Shown here piece by piece: positions 1 through 8,087 of a DNA stretch of 64,000 nt. The DNA is from Marinobacter maroccanus (lineage in GTDB: Bacteria; Pseudomonadota; Gammaproteobacteria; Pseudomonadales; Oleiphilaceae), in contig NZ_PSSX01000004.1 in assembly GCF_002933275.1 (NCBI RefSeq), positions 246,895 through 310,894 of the forward strand, written 5' to 3'. Position 1 is the first letter of the stretch, and every line of letters starts with the position of its first letter. The notes under the pieces were generated by a model that saw nothing but the letters and a program-made list of their open reading frames with translations, did no database searches and was not told the origin of the DNA. A program made the position numbers and the translations under genes.

Positions 1-165
1 CCGGTCACGCTTCGCCTGATCCACAACAAGAACGGCCGCATCTTCCAGCTGGAACAGCCGGTGACGGTCAGCTTTGCAGGGGTAGACGAGGAACGCAGGC
101 AGATCAATTTCAAGCTGGTGGAAGCGCAGGAAATACCCACCGGTGCCAGTTCCGACGACGGTTGA
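1..165 (+). CDS. C-terminal fragment of an RNase II/R-like protein (S1 domain end)
   Basis: An open frame runs in from the left edge and stops with TGA, giving the last 54 residues of a protein. The residues around VTVSFAGVDEERRQINFKLV look like the last strands of an S1/OB fold as found at the C-terminus of RNase R and RNase II family exoribonucleases, where a VxVxxVDxxxRxIxFxLV pattern precedes a short polar tail. The catalytic RNB domain would lie outside the window, so the family call rests on this short stretch only. Another S1-domain protein is possible. Confidence 0.5.
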   Translation, partial: PVTLRLIHNKNGRIFQLEQPVTVSFAGVDEERRQINFKLVEAQEIPTGASSDDG

Positions 166-226
166 AAAACCACGTCGGCAGGCGCATCGTATCAATCAGG
201 ACATGATCCGATGATGGAGGTGCGCC

Positions 227-430
227 ATGCCCATCACCCCTGACGAGTTTCTCAGAAAGTACGGTTTCGACAAGGAAGAGGAAGAACGAGACCACAGCCT
301 CCGCCACAACGCGATGGAGCACGCCAAGCACCTGCGCCGGCCCCATGCGGGAACGCCCCACGACTGGGAAGAGTGGGAGCGCTACAAGCAGGAACATCCG
401 GACGAAGTGGAGGACGACTCCGACAGCTGA
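227..430 (+). CDS. small charged hypothetical protein (67 aa)
   Basis: The 67-residue protein is very rich in Glu, Asp, His and Arg, has no hydrophobic segment or signal peptide, and ends in an acidic tail EVEDDSDS. A well-placed Shine-Dalgarno sequence (GGAGG six bases before ATG) supports real translation. It sits about 60 bp after the RNase-like gene on the same strand and may be co-transcribed with it. I do not recognise a family. The composition suggests a soluble cytoplasmic, probably helical and partly disordered protein. Confidence 0.65.
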   Translation: MPITPDEFLRKYGFDKEEEERDHSLRHNAMEHAKHLRRPHAGTPHDWEEWERYKQEHPDEVEDDSDS

Positions 431-431
431 T

Positions 432-449
432 GCCCGGTAATTACCGGGC
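432..449. other. perfect 18-bp palindrome between convergent genes
   Basis: GCCCGGTAATTACCGGGC is a perfect inverted repeat lying just after the stop of the small ORF (430) and spanning the TAA stop codon of the convergent acyltransferase gene (441). There is no T-tract on either side, so it is not a classic intrinsic terminator. It could act as a bidirectional transcript-end hairpin. Confidence 0.45.
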
Positions 450-1334
450 CAGCATCCGCTCCAGCCGTTCATCCTTGGCCTGCCACTGATCCCCCAGCCA
501 GTTTTTCACGTTACGGCGATGCTCAGCATCCGTTGAGTAGTCCCGGCCTTTCAGATGCTCCGGGATATCAACGGTGTGGATTTCCATTTTGACTTCCTTG
601 ACCCGACCAGAGATAAACTCCCAGAAGGTGGGTGCTCCGTCCGGATAGGCGATGGTCACGTCCACCAGGGTCTGGATCGAATCGCCCATGGCGTCGAGTA
701 CAAAGGCGGCACCGCCGGCCTTGGGTGTCAGCAGATGCCTGTAGGCCGACTTCTGTTTGTCGTGTTTGGCCTGGGTAAACCGGGTGCCTTCCACAAAGTT
801 CATCACACTGACCGGGGTATGGCGGAACTGCTCGCAGGCCCGACGCGTTGCCCGCAAATCTTCACCGCGTTTCTCCGGGTGTTTGATCAGGTACTCCCTC
901 GTGTAACGCTTCATGAACGGGAAATCGAGGCCCCACCAGGCCAGGCCTATAACGGGTACCCAGATCAGTTGCTGCTTGAGGAAAAACTTCAGGAACGGCG
1001 CCCGGTGATTGAAGACCCGCTGCATGGCGAAGATATCCACCCAGCTCTGGTGATTGGCCAGCACCAGGTACCAGCTTTCCCGCTTGAGGTTTTCGGCACC
1101 TTTCACGTCCCATTTCGTACCATGGGTCAGCTTCATCCAGCCGGTGTTGCAGGCGACCCAGGCCTCAGCTATCCAGATAATGACTCGGGTGCAGAGTACC
1201 CGGAAGCCGGTCACAGGGATGATCAGTTTCAGGATGGCCGGTATATAAAGCAGTATGCACCAGAACAGGGTGTTGATTCCCAGCAGGATGGAGTTGAGTA
1301 CACCGATCACGGGGGCAGGGAGAAAGCTGAGCAT
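441..1334 (-). CDS. YihG-like 1-acyl-glycerol-3-phosphate acyltransferase family protein
   Basis: The 297-aa inner-membrane protein of the PlsC/LPLAT family is predicted to transfer an acyl chain to a lysophospholipid or related glycerolipid. The N-terminus carries a hydrophobic segment (about residues 5-45). The catalytic HX4D block NHQSWVD lies near residue 94, followed by the FVEGTRFT substrate-binding motif. Long stretches such as FLKQQL.WVP..GLA.W.LD.PFMKRY correspond to E. coli YihG as I recall it, and the length matches (about 310 aa). AGGA five bases before ATG supports the start. It converges on the small upstream ORF. The exact acyl acceptor cannot be told from sequence. Confidence 0.9.
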   Translation of the reverse strand: MLSFLPAPVIGVLNSILLGINTLFWCILLYIPAILKLIIPVTGFRVLCTRVIIWIAEAWVACNTGWMKLTHGTKWDVKGAENLKRESWYLVLANHQSWVDIFAMQRVFNHRAPFLKFFLKQQLIWVPVIGLAWWGLDFPFMKRYTREYLIKHPEKRGEDLRATRRACEQFRHTPVSVMNFVEGTRFTQAKHDKQKSAYRHLLTPKAGGAAFVLDAMGDSIQTLVDVTIAYPDGAPTFWEFISGRVKEVKMEIHTVDIPEHLKGRDYSTDAEHRRNVKNWLGDQWQAKDERLERMLAR

Positions 1335-1549
1335 GGCGGTCCTGTTTTTCTGGTTATTCTTTCCAAATGGGACCTAATGATATCAACCACAGGCCTCGTT
1401 GGGCAGTGGCCTGAAGTGACCAGTTTGCCCTCCGGTTTGGACACTTCTGCCATGGTGATTTTCGCCTCACCATGGATAATCTGGATTTCTGGCCTGCGAG
1501 ACGGGACAGTAGAAGTTCGGTAATCCGTATAGTGAGCGTCACATTCTCC

Positions 1550-2713
1550 ATGGACATTCCCATGCCCAATCTCTTCAAATCCGCCGCTGACCGGGCGGCA
1601 GGCGTTACCCGGCAAACGGCCCTTTATGCCGGCAACGCCTTCGACCGGGTCTTCCGGGCCGCCAGTCTGGTTCAGGCCGGGCAGACGCCGTTTGAGACTC
1701 TGTATACCGATGGACTGGTCAGCCTGCGTTACTATCCGCCACTGGCCGAGGATTTCATCGAGCTGGAAGGTGAGACCATTCCGGTTGAGCGCACAGCCCA
1801 TAAGACACCGATTGTGATCGTTCCGCCCCTGGCGGTGAATATGCTGATCTACGATCTGTTCCCCCAGCGCAGCCTGGTTCGGTTTCTGCGTGCCAAGGGG
1901 TTCGAGGTATATCTGATCGACTGGGGCATGCCCACGCGGGAGCACAGTCACTACAACCTGCATACCTATGTGGCCGAGTTGCTGCCGGCCTACCTGAACC
2001 GGGTTCGGGAGCACAGCGGTGAACAGGAGTTGTCGCTGCACGGCTGGAGTATGGGTGGCATGTTCACGCTGTTTTATTCCGCGCTCAGCAACGATCAGCA
2101 CGTGCGCAATGCCATTGTGCTGGGCTCGCCGATCGACAGTCATGCATCCGGGATCCTGGGGCTTGTGAATCAGCGCATGGCGGATGTGGCCGGGTTTGTG
2201 CGGAAACGCACTGGGTTCCGGCTACACGATGTGAAACCTCACTGGTTTCACACTCCCGGCTGGGCCAATACCATCGGATTCAAGCTGACCAATCCGATTG
2301 CCAGCGTGATGAGTTACTGGGAGCTGATCATCCGGCTGGGTGACCGGGAGTTTGTCACCAGTCACGCCACCACGTCGGCGTTTCTGGATCGTATGGTGGC
2401 CTATCCCGGCGGGATCATTCAGGACACGGTGGTTCGCGTCTGGATCGACAACCAGTTGTCCAAAGGGGAAATCCAGATCGGTGAAGACGTTGCCAGACTG
2501 GACAATGTGAGTGCCAACTTACTGGCCATCGCCGGCGGCGAGGATACGCTCGTGACACCGGGTGCGGCCAAGCGGGTGATGGATCATGTGAGCTCTACGG
2601 ACAAGACGTTCCGGGTTGTGCCGGGTGGGCATATGGGCATTCTTGCGGGGAGCAAGGCTCCGCGTCAGAGTTGGCTGGAGTTGGCGGATTGGTTGGCTTT
2701 GCGGTCGGACTGA
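1550..2713 (+). CDS. PHA synthase (PhaC)-like alpha/beta hydrolase
   Basis: The 387-aa protein has the PhaC fold: IVIVPPLAVNMLIYDLFP, then SLVRFLRAKGFEVYLIDWG, the nucleophile elbow GWSMGG (Ser at about 167), a late catalytic Asp region (GGEDTLVTP) and His (GGHMG). Polyhydroxyalkanoate synthases carry Cys in the lipase-like box (GXCXG). Here it is Ser, which argues for a hydrolase or depolymerase-like activity or a diverged acyltransferase rather than a working synthase. The start at 1550 drops 26 poorly conserved residues of a longer frame; ATG 1562 is also possible. No phasin or phaA/B gene is adjacent. It is divergent from the acyltransferase gene. Confidence 0.75.
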   Translation: MDIPMPNLFKSAADRAAGVTRQTALYAGNAFDRVFRAASLVQAGQTPFETLYTDGLVSLRYYPPLAEDFIELEGETIPVERTAHKTPIVIVPPLAVNMLIYDLFPQRSLVRFLRAKGFEVYLIDWGMPTREHSHYNLHTYVAELLPAYLNRVREHSGEQELSLHGWSMGGMFTLFYSALSNDQHVRNAIVLGSPIDSHASGILGLVNQRMADVAGFVRKRTGFRLHDVKPHWFHTPGWANTIGFKLTNPIASVMSYWELIIRLGDREFVTSHATTSAFLDRMVAYPGGIIQDTVVRVWIDNQLSKGEIQIGEDVARLDNVSANLLAIAGGEDTLVTPGAAKRVMDHVSSTDKTFRVVPGGHMGILAGSKAPRQSWLELADWLALRSD

Positions 2714-2735
2714 TTCTTTGAGCTTTGAGATTGCC

Positions 2736-2847
2736 GGCAGGTGTTGGGCTAGGCTTTCCAAAACACGCTACGAGCACATCCATGTGCGCTTGTTTCGGGC
2801 CATCCTTGGCCCTCTACAGTTTTGGAAAGCCTACCCCAACACCTGCC
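2736..2847 (+). repeat. dispersed three-way-junction repeat, copy A
   Basis: An outer inverted repeat of 29 bp (28 paired, one C-C mismatch; left arm 2736-2764, right arm 2819-2847) encloses two small hairpins, GCACATCCATGTGC and GGGCCATCCTTGGCCC. It lies between the convergent PhaC-like and haloacid dehalogenase genes. The interior is identical to copy B, but the distal arms differ and remain complementary. Confidence 0.85.
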
Positions 2848-2857
2848 TCCGCTGGCT

Positions 2858-3529
2858 TTAGAGGTTTTTCAGGGTTGCCTCTAGTTCTGAAAGACTGTTG
2901 ATCACTGCTGAGGGCTGAATCCCCCAGTCTTCAAACACCTTGTTCCGATCCCTCTGTACCCAGATTGCGAGTAATCCCGCAGCTCGGGCCCCAATCACAT
3001 CCCAGGCGTTACTGGAGACAAGGCACAGGGGTTTTTCCCAGGAACCGGTTGCACGGCGGGCATAGGTGTAAACGGCAGGATCAGGTTTGAAACTCTTGAT
3101 ATCGTCTACCGATACCAGGCCTTCAAATTGGTCCAACAGGTCGTTGTGCCCCAACACCTTTTCCAACGCCGGGTAGCTTCCATTGGAAAACGCGAATAGC
3201 GGATACTGCCCTTTCAGTGTTTTCAGTGCCGGCAAGGCATCATCGAACGCGGGCAAAGACAGGTAGGCCGCCATCAGGGCGTTTTCGCGTTCTTCAGACA
3301 GGGTCAGTTTATGGGTGGCCATGGCGTAGCGCAGGGCTTGTCGGGTGCAGACACCGAAGTCTTCGTAGACTTTCATCAGGCCCTTGCGAAACGAGAACTC
3401 CAGTTGCTTCTCCCGCCACAGCGCGGCCACGGCTTCTGCCCTGTCGCCCGCGTTTTCCGCCAGCAGGCGGGACATGCCCATGGGGTCGACCAGGGTTCCG
3501 TAGACGTCGAAAGCGAGGGTCATGTTCAT
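2858..3529 (-). CDS. haloacid dehalogenase type II ((S)-2-haloacid dehalogenase family)
   Basis: The 223-aa cytoplasmic HAD-superfamily hydrolase is predicted to remove halide from short (S)-2-haloalkanoic acids. It shows motif I FDVYGTLVD with the nucleophile Asp at residue 8, motif II FSNGSY, the conserved Lys in SFKPDPAVY and the SSNAWDVIGARAAGL block characteristic of L-2-haloacid dehalogenases. A GAGGAG sequence eight bases before ATG supports the start. It is divergent from the lipoprotein gene at 3663 with a shared 130-bp control region. Substrate range is inferred from the family; some members act on other small acids. Confidence 0.88.
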   Translation of the reverse strand: MNMTLAFDVYGTLVDPMGMSRLLAENAGDRAEAVAALWREKQLEFSFRKGLMKVYEDFGVCTRQALRYAMATHKLTLSEERENALMAAYLSLPAFDDALPALKTLKGQYPLFAFSNGSYPALEKVLGHNDLLDQFEGLVSVDDIKSFKPDPAVYTYARRATGSWEKPLCLVSSNAWDVIGARAAGLLAIWVQRDRNKVFEDWGIQPSAVINSLSELEATLKNL

Positions 3530-3567
3530 CTGTGGGGCTCCTCATCCGGAAGGGGGTTAGGGGTCGT

Positions 3568-3585
3568 ATACTGGAGTCACAGTAT
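3568..3585. promoter_or_regulatory. inverted repeat ATACTG-N6-CAGTAT, possible operator
   Basis: The interrupted palindrome sits midway between the divergent haloacid dehalogenase and lipoprotein genes. It overlaps a TATACT hexamer (3567-3572) that could serve as a -10 box for the plus-strand gene. No cognate regulator gene lies between them. The LysR gene at 4920 is a possible but unproven candidate. Confidence 0.3.
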
Positions 3586-3662
3586 CGGGATTTGAACGAT
3601 CACTCAACACAGTCAGCAATGACGACAGTAATGACCAAAGGAGCGAAACCCACTCGCCAGCT

Positions 3663-4886
3663 ATGACTATCCTCAGGACTTTGCTCGTTTTACTGGTGCT
3701 GGCCGCCACGGCCGCCTGCGCCACCAGCACTCAACTCTACAACCCCGGGCCATCAACCCTGGGCGCCGAACCGGTGACCGACTTCGACCGTTACCTCGAG
3801 TCTGTCAAAGCCTATGTCGATACCAACCTTGTTCCAGTGGACGGGTTTGAGCGGGAGCAGCAGGTGCAGTGGAACCTTCCGTACAGGCTGGCACCGGCGG
3901 CAGAGTGCAGCTCCGGAGATCGCACCGGGCTTTTATTGGTTCACGGCTTGAGCGATTCGCCCTTTGTGTTCCGGGATCTGGCCCGTTATCTGGCGGATCG
4001 CTGCGTTGAGGTCCGGACGCTGTTGCTTCAGGGACACGGCACCCGGCCCGGCGACATGGTAACTGCCACCGCCGAGGTCTGGCGCGATCAGGTACGCAAT
4101 CACTTTATCGCCCTGTCACAAGACGTGGACCGGGCGTTTATTGGCGGTTTTTCTCTGGGCGGGGCACTGGCTACAGATTACGCGCTTTCAGAGACTGGTC
4201 CTCGACCGGCGGGTCTGATTGCGGTTGCACCGGCCTGGCAGCTTAACGGTTTGCGGGACTACCTCTGGCTGGCGCCCATCGCTGACATTTTCGGGGATTT
4301 TGTAGAGAAAGAGCCCGAGCTAAATCCGGTGAAGTATGAGTCGTTCTCCTTTAACGCCGGCAGTCAGATCGGCGACGTCATATCGGCGGCCCAGGGCCGG
4401 ATAGTTCAGCAAGAAAATATCGATATGCCTTTGTTCCTGGCCGCCACGGAGGCGGACTCGGTGATCAATCTCGACTATCTCGTCACGCAGTTCCGGGAAC
4501 GGTTCAGCAACTCCGGGAACGCCATGGTGATATTTCGGGATACCCGCACACCCTGGCCCGACGCGCAGGCCGATGAGCGCATCCGTTTCCTGAACAGCTA
4601 TCTTCCTGACGCCCATATCCTGGAGTTCTCTCACCAGTCGCTGCTGATTGAGCCGGATAACGAACTCTATGGCCTGGGCGCGCCACTGCAGCGATGCCTG
4701 GAACCGAATAACATTTCCCTGGAAGGTTGCCGGCAGTTACCGGAGGAGGATCTCTGGTTCAGTGCCTGGCACGACACGGAGCGCTCGGTGTTCACCAGCC
4801 GGCTGACCTACAACCCCTGGTTCGACGTTCTGGCAGAGGCTGTTGGGACATTCATTCAGGAAAATGAATCGCCCGAGGCGCCGTAG
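3663..4886 (+). CDS. alpha/beta hydrolase lipoprotein
   Basis: The 407-aa protein starts with a lipoprotein signal peptide ending in the lipobox LAATAAC (Cys at about residue 19), so it is probably anchored in the outer or inner membrane facing the periplasm. The fold is alpha/beta hydrolase: LLLVHGLSDSPFVF (oxyanion region), nucleophile elbow GGFSLGGAL and a late acid-His region (EFSHQSLL). The nearest AAGGAG lies 20 bases before ATG, too far for ideal spacing, and no better in-frame start exists upstream, so the first few residues are uncertain. It is followed after 33 bp by a LysR gene on the same strand. The substrate is unknown, probably an ester. Confidence 0.8.
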   Translation: MTILRTLLVLLVLAATAACATSTQLYNPGPSTLGAEPVTDFDRYLESVKAYVDTNLVPVDGFEREQQVQWNLPYRLAPAAECSSGDRTGLLLVHGLSDSPFVFRDLARYLADRCVEVRTLLLQGHGTRPGDMVTATAEVWRDQVRNHFIALSQDVDRAFIGGFSLGGALATDYALSETGPRPAGLIAVAPAWQLNGLRDYLWLAPIADIFGDFVEKEPELNPVKYESFSFNAGSQIGDVISAAQGRIVQQENIDMPLFLAATEADSVINLDYLVTQFRERFSNSGNAMVIFRDTRTPWPDAQADERIRFLNSYLPDAHILEFSHQSLLIEPDNELYGLGAPLQRCLEPNNISLEGCRQLPEEDLWFSAWHDTERSVFTSRLTYNPWFDVLAEAVGTFIQENESPEAP

Positions 4887-4919
4887 CGCCACCGAAGGCA
4901 TCGGGTTACACTGCCATTC

Positions 4920-5831
4920 ATGAACCCGATTGATACATTCAACCTGGATTTCCGGGCCCTGAGTACTTTTTTGGCGGTGCTTGATGAAGGCAGCGTGTCC
5001 CGTGCCGCACTGAGGCTTGGTGTTACCCAGTCCGCGGTGAGTCACACCCTGGTACGTCTGCGCCAGGCCCTGGGAGATCCCCTGTTCGTGAAGTCCGGGC
5101 GCGGCATTGTGCCAACGCGCTACGCGCTTCAGGCCGGGCCCCATATCCGCCAGATTCTGGATGACCTGCAGTCGCTGTCCTCGGGCCCGCCCTTCAGTCC
5201 CGCCACGGCCGAGTTCACGTTCACCATTGCGGCCAATGACTACCAGCGGGACCTGCTGTTACCCGGTCTGGTGCTCACGTTGCGGCAAGAGGCTCCGGGC
5301 ATCAGTCTCCAGGTGATTCCGTCCGGCATTCCCCGGGCCGATCTGTTGCGAAAGGATGTCTGTGATCTGGTGATTTCTCCCCACGCGCCGGAGGCGACGG
5401 ACATTATGCAGCGGGGTCTGATGGCCGATCGGATGGTGGTGTTCTACGATCCCGAATACCGGAAACCGCCAGCGGATCTGCCGGAATACCTGAAGGCAGA
5501 CCACATTGCCCTGTTGTTTGCCACCGGCGAGAAGCCAACGGTGGAGACCGCCATGGACACCCGTGGGCTGGTGCGTCGCAACGTGGTAACGGTCTCCAAC
5601 TTTTCCGGCCTGCCGGAGTTCCTCCGCGGAACCGATATGCTTGCCACGGCCCCGGAGGGCATGAGCAAACACTTACTCCGCGACTTCGCGTGGGTTCCCC
5701 TGCCCTTTGATTTCAAACCCTTTACCCTGCTGATGTTGTGGCACCGCCGCAACCAGAATGACCCCGCCCACAAGTGGCTGCGCAATCAGGTGAATGCCGT
5801 TGCCGCTTCGCTCAACAGCCTGAAAAGTTAA
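4920..5831 (+). CDS. LysR-family transcriptional regulator
   Basis: The 303-aa DNA-binding protein has an N-terminal winged helix-turn-helix (LSTFLAVLDEGSVSRAALRLGVTQSAVSHTLVRLR, residues 12-46), then DPLFVKSGRGIVPT and a PBP2-type effector domain. The form FRALSTFLAVLDEGSVSRAA resembles the NahR/LinR/NodD branch that responds to aromatic or other hydrophobic compounds. Neighbours are the lipoprotein hydrolase upstream and an MFS exporter downstream, either of which could be a target. No obvious T-N11-A operator was fixed. Confidence 0.88.
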   Translation: MNPIDTFNLDFRALSTFLAVLDEGSVSRAALRLGVTQSAVSHTLVRLRQALGDPLFVKSGRGIVPTRYALQAGPHIRQILDDLQSLSSGPPFSPATAEFTFTIAANDYQRDLLLPGLVLTLRQEAPGISLQVIPSGIPRADLLRKDVCDLVISPHAPEATDIMQRGLMADRMVVFYDPEYRKPPADLPEYLKADHIALLFATGEKPTVETAMDTRGLVRRNVVTVSNFSGLPEFLRGTDMLATAPEGMSKHLLRDFAWVPLPFDFKPFTLLMLWHRRNQNDPAHKWLRNQVNAVAASLNSLKS

Positions 5832-5921
5832 TCAATTAGTTTTGCTCATAGGTTGTATGAGCTTTGCTGGCGTTATCTTCTTGTTGCCTCTCACCTAGAC
5901 TGCCATTACTCGGCGGTCGGC

Positions 5922-6025
5922 CAGGTTGGGAAAGGCTTTCCAAAACACGCTACGAGCACATCCATGTGCGCTTGTTTCGGGCCATCCTTGGCCCTCTACA
6001 GTTTTGGAAAGCCTTTCCCAACCTG
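5922..6025 (+). repeat. dispersed three-way-junction repeat, copy B
   Basis: A perfect 25-bp outer inverted repeat (5922-5946 with 6001-6025) encloses an interior identical to copy A, with hairpins GCACATCCATGTGC and GGGCCATCCTTGGCCC. It sits between the LysR and MFS genes, both on the plus strand, about 50 bp before the MFS start. Confidence 0.88.
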
Positions 6026-6074
6026 ACCTGTCGTAACTCTTTTGGTAACTCTCTGACAACGCATTAGGAAATCC

Positions 6075-7295
6075 ATGCTGACTTTGACCAGTGTCTGGAC
6101 AACGGTACTTCTCGCCGCCGCTGTGGCCCTTGGGCCGCTGGCGACTGATATGTATTTGCCGGCACTGCCTCAAATTGGTTCGGATTTTGGCACCGGCACC
6201 GATCAGGTTCAGCTGACATTGAGTCTGTATTTGGTCGGTTTTGCTATTGCTCAGCTGATTTGCGGCCCCCTGGCGGACCGCTTTGGTCGCAAACCGATCA
6301 TGATTGGTGGTTTCGTGCTTTTCGCCATTGCCAGTATTGGCTGTGCCCTGGCGACGAACATCGAAACGCTGATTCTGTGCCGTTTCCTCCAGGCTCTTGG
6401 CGGTTCGGCTGGCCCGGTTCTGGGTCGGGCGGCCATTCGGGATATCTATACGCCCCGTGAGGCCGCCAAGATCCTGGCGATTCTGGCCAGCATCATGGCC
6501 CTGGCCCCTGCAGTGGCGCCAACCATTGGCGGCCTGTTGACGGCCAGCCTGGGCTGGGCTTCGGTGTTCCTGGCCCTGGGTGGCTATGCACTGGTGATGG
6601 CCGTGGTGGTGGCTTTTGGTATTCCCGAGCCCATGCGCCCGGAACATCGCCAATCCCTGAAAATCTGCAACCTGCTGCGGAACTATCGGATCATCGCGAA
6701 GGACATCAGCTTCCTGGGCTACACCCTGACCAATGCCCTGATCTTCTCCGGGCTGTTCGCGTTCCTGTCCGGCTCTTCGTTCGTGCTGATTGATTTCCTG
6801 GGCGTGCCGACAGAACAGTTCGGTCTGTACTTTGCCTGCATGGTGGCCGGCTACATTGTTGGCAACCTGACCGCCGTCCGTCTCGGCCGTCGCCTGGTGC
6901 CGGATCAGATCCTGGTTCGCGGCCTGATCATTGCCGTGGCTGGCGGCAGTCTGATGGCCGTGCTGGCACTGAGTGAAGTGTTCAACGTCTGGGCGGTGAT
7001 CCTGCCCCAGGCCCTGTTCATGATCGGAACCGGGATGGTCCTGCCCCAGACCATGGCCGGCGCCCTGGCGAACTTCCCCACCATGGCCGGCTCCGCCTCT
7101 GCCCTGTTCGGCTTCACCCAGATGGCCGTCGCCGCTGTTTCCGGCATGCTGGTCGGCCACCTGCACGACGGCACCTCCCTGGTCATGGCCTTGATCATCG
7201 CTGCCTGCGCAGCACTCGCGATGGCCTGTTATCTGGTGCTGGTTCAGCGTTATCCTGCGAAAGGTTTCGAACCACAAAGTGCCACTGGCAATTAA
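6075..7295 (+). CDS. Bcr/CflA-type multidrug efflux MFS transporter
   Basis: The 406-aa inner-membrane protein has about 12 hydrophobic segments and belongs to the drug:H+ antiporter-1 branch of the major facilitator superfamily. Signatures are ATDMYLPALPQI in the first segment (typical of Bcr/CflA), motif A GPLADRFGRKP between TM2 and TM3, and GRAAIRDIY near TM4. Predicted function is proton-driven export of small drugs or toxic metabolites. It stands downstream of repeat copy B and upstream of tpx; the LysR gene may regulate it. Length matches the family (about 400 aa). Confidence 0.88.
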   Translation: MLTLTSVWTTVLLAAAVALGPLATDMYLPALPQIGSDFGTGTDQVQLTLSLYLVGFAIAQLICGPLADRFGRKPIMIGGFVLFAIASIGCALATNIETLILCRFLQALGGSAGPVLGRAAIRDIYTPREAAKILAILASIMALAPAVAPTIGGLLTASLGWASVFLALGGYALVMAVVVAFGIPEPMRPEHRQSLKICNLLRNYRIIAKDISFLGYTLTNALIFSGLFAFLSGSSFVLIDFLGVPTEQFGLYFACMVAGYIVGNLTAVRLGRRLVPDQILVRGLIIAVAGGSLMAVLALSEVFNVWAVILPQALFMIGTGMVLPQTMAGALANFPTMAGSASALFGFTQMAVAAVSGMLVGHLHDGTSLVMALIIAACAALAMACYLVLVQRYPAKGFEPQSATGN

Positions 7296-7365
7296 GGCAA
7301 AATCATCCAAAGTGGTCTACACAGAGTACGTAAGACTCTAAACCAGACACCAAGGAGCAAATACC

Positions 7366-7863
7366 ATGAGCAGCGTTAACCTGGACGGCAATCCCATTGA
7401 ATTGAGCGGCAAATTTCCTGAGACAGGCGACAACGCGCCTCCTTTTACCCTCACCAACAGCGGCCTGGAAGAAGTCAAGCTTGAAAGCTGGGACGGCAAA
7501 CGCAAAATCCTGAACATCATCCCCAGCATCGACACCGGCGTCTGCGCCGCCTCCACCCGGAAGTTCAACGAAAAGGCCGGCAGCCTGGACAACACCGTGG
7601 TCCTGGTCGTGTCCGCTGACCTGCCCTTTGCCGCCGCCCGATTCTGCGGTGCCGAAGGCCTGAAAAACGTCGAAACCCTGTCCACCTTCCGGAACTACAG
7701 CTTCCAGCAGGACTACGGCGTCGCCATCCAGGACGGCCCTCTGGCCGGTCTCTGCGCCCGGGCGGTGGTTGTACTGGATGAGAACAACAAGGTTCTCCAC
7801 AGCCAGCTGGTTGGTGAGATCAAGGACGAGCCGGATTACGATGCGGCGTTGAAGGCGCTGTAA
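7366..7863 (+). CDS. tpx: thiol peroxidase Tpx
   Basis: The 165-aa atypical 2-Cys peroxiredoxin reduces H2O2 and organic hydroperoxides using thioredoxin. The peroxidatic Cys60 lies in [16 protein letters not shown] and the resolving Cys94 in ARFC, matching the Cys61/Cys95 pair of E. coli Tpx. The end is also typical ([13 protein letters not shown]). An AAGGAG sits about ten bases before ATG. The protein is normally periplasmic or cytoplasmic depending on species; no cleavable signal peptide is visible here. Repeat copy G follows the gene. Confidence 0.95.
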   Translation: MSSVNLDGNPIELSGKFPETGDNAPPFTLTNSGLEEVKLESWDGKRKILNIIPSIDTGVCAASTRKFNEKAGSLDNTVVLVVSADLPFAAARFCGAEGLKNVETLSTFRNYSFQQDYGVAIQDGPLAGLCARAVVVLDENNKVLHSQLVGEIKDEPDYDAALKAL

Positions 7864-7911
7864 GCGCTCAAATTCAAAACCTGGCAGTTGGAATCACCAC
7901 CAACGGTCTGG

Positions 7912-8022
7912 GCAAAGGTGCCGGAACGACTTACCAGGAATGTGCATTGCCAGGGATGGCAATGCCAAGCCCCCAGGGATGGGTTCACGGCGTCTCCTGG
8001 TAAGTCGTTCCGGCACCTTTGC
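7912..8022 (-). repeat. dispersed three-way-junction repeat, copy G (variant)
   Basis: A perfect 28-bp inverted repeat (7912-7939 with 7995-8022) encloses two hairpins, GCATTGCCAGGGATGGCAATGC and CCCCAGGGATGGG. The apical AGGGA motifs are the reverse-complement form of the TCC-type loops in copies A-D, so I place it on the minus strand. Its arm sequence is unrelated to the others. It lies between tpx and the MATE gene and its right edge abuts the putative MATE promoter. Confidence 0.78.
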
Positions 8023-8041
8023 TAACACCAAAAGCCAGACC

Positions 8042-8050
8042 TGTTAGAAT
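8042..8050 (+). promoter_or_regulatory. extended -10 promoter of the MATE gene
   Basis: TGTTAGAAT fits an extended -10 element (TGnTAGAAT). Transcription would begin near 8057, about 30 bases before the GTG start at 8088. No convincing -35 is present; the region is occupied by the end of repeat copy G. Confidence 0.4.
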
Positions 8051-8087
8051 CTCGCCCCCAAGCCAAACCGAAGGCCCACAACAACCC

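Noticed and set aside
555..1523. 322-residue plus-strand frame over the acyltransferase gene
   Set aside because: Shadow of the YihG-like gene in the opposite direction; no domain and no ribosome-binding site of note.
1472..1549. 26-residue N-terminal extension of the PhaC-like protein
   Set aside because: It overlaps the divergent upstream region, has no ribosome-binding site and no family resemblance.
2595..2861. Short frames reading through repeat copies (for example RYEHIHVRLFRAILGP in copies A and B)
   Set aside because: They recur because the repeat core recurs, not because of protein conservation. The arms change freely, which would not suit a coding sequence.
5895..7310. 471-residue open frame on the minus strand over the MFS gene, and similar long opposite-strand frames (e.g. 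9937-11805, 34570-36411, 18238-19770)
   Set aside because: High G+C leaves few stops in the opposite strand; composition is Gln/His/Gly/Arg-rich with no domain, and each covers a well-supported gene on the other strand.
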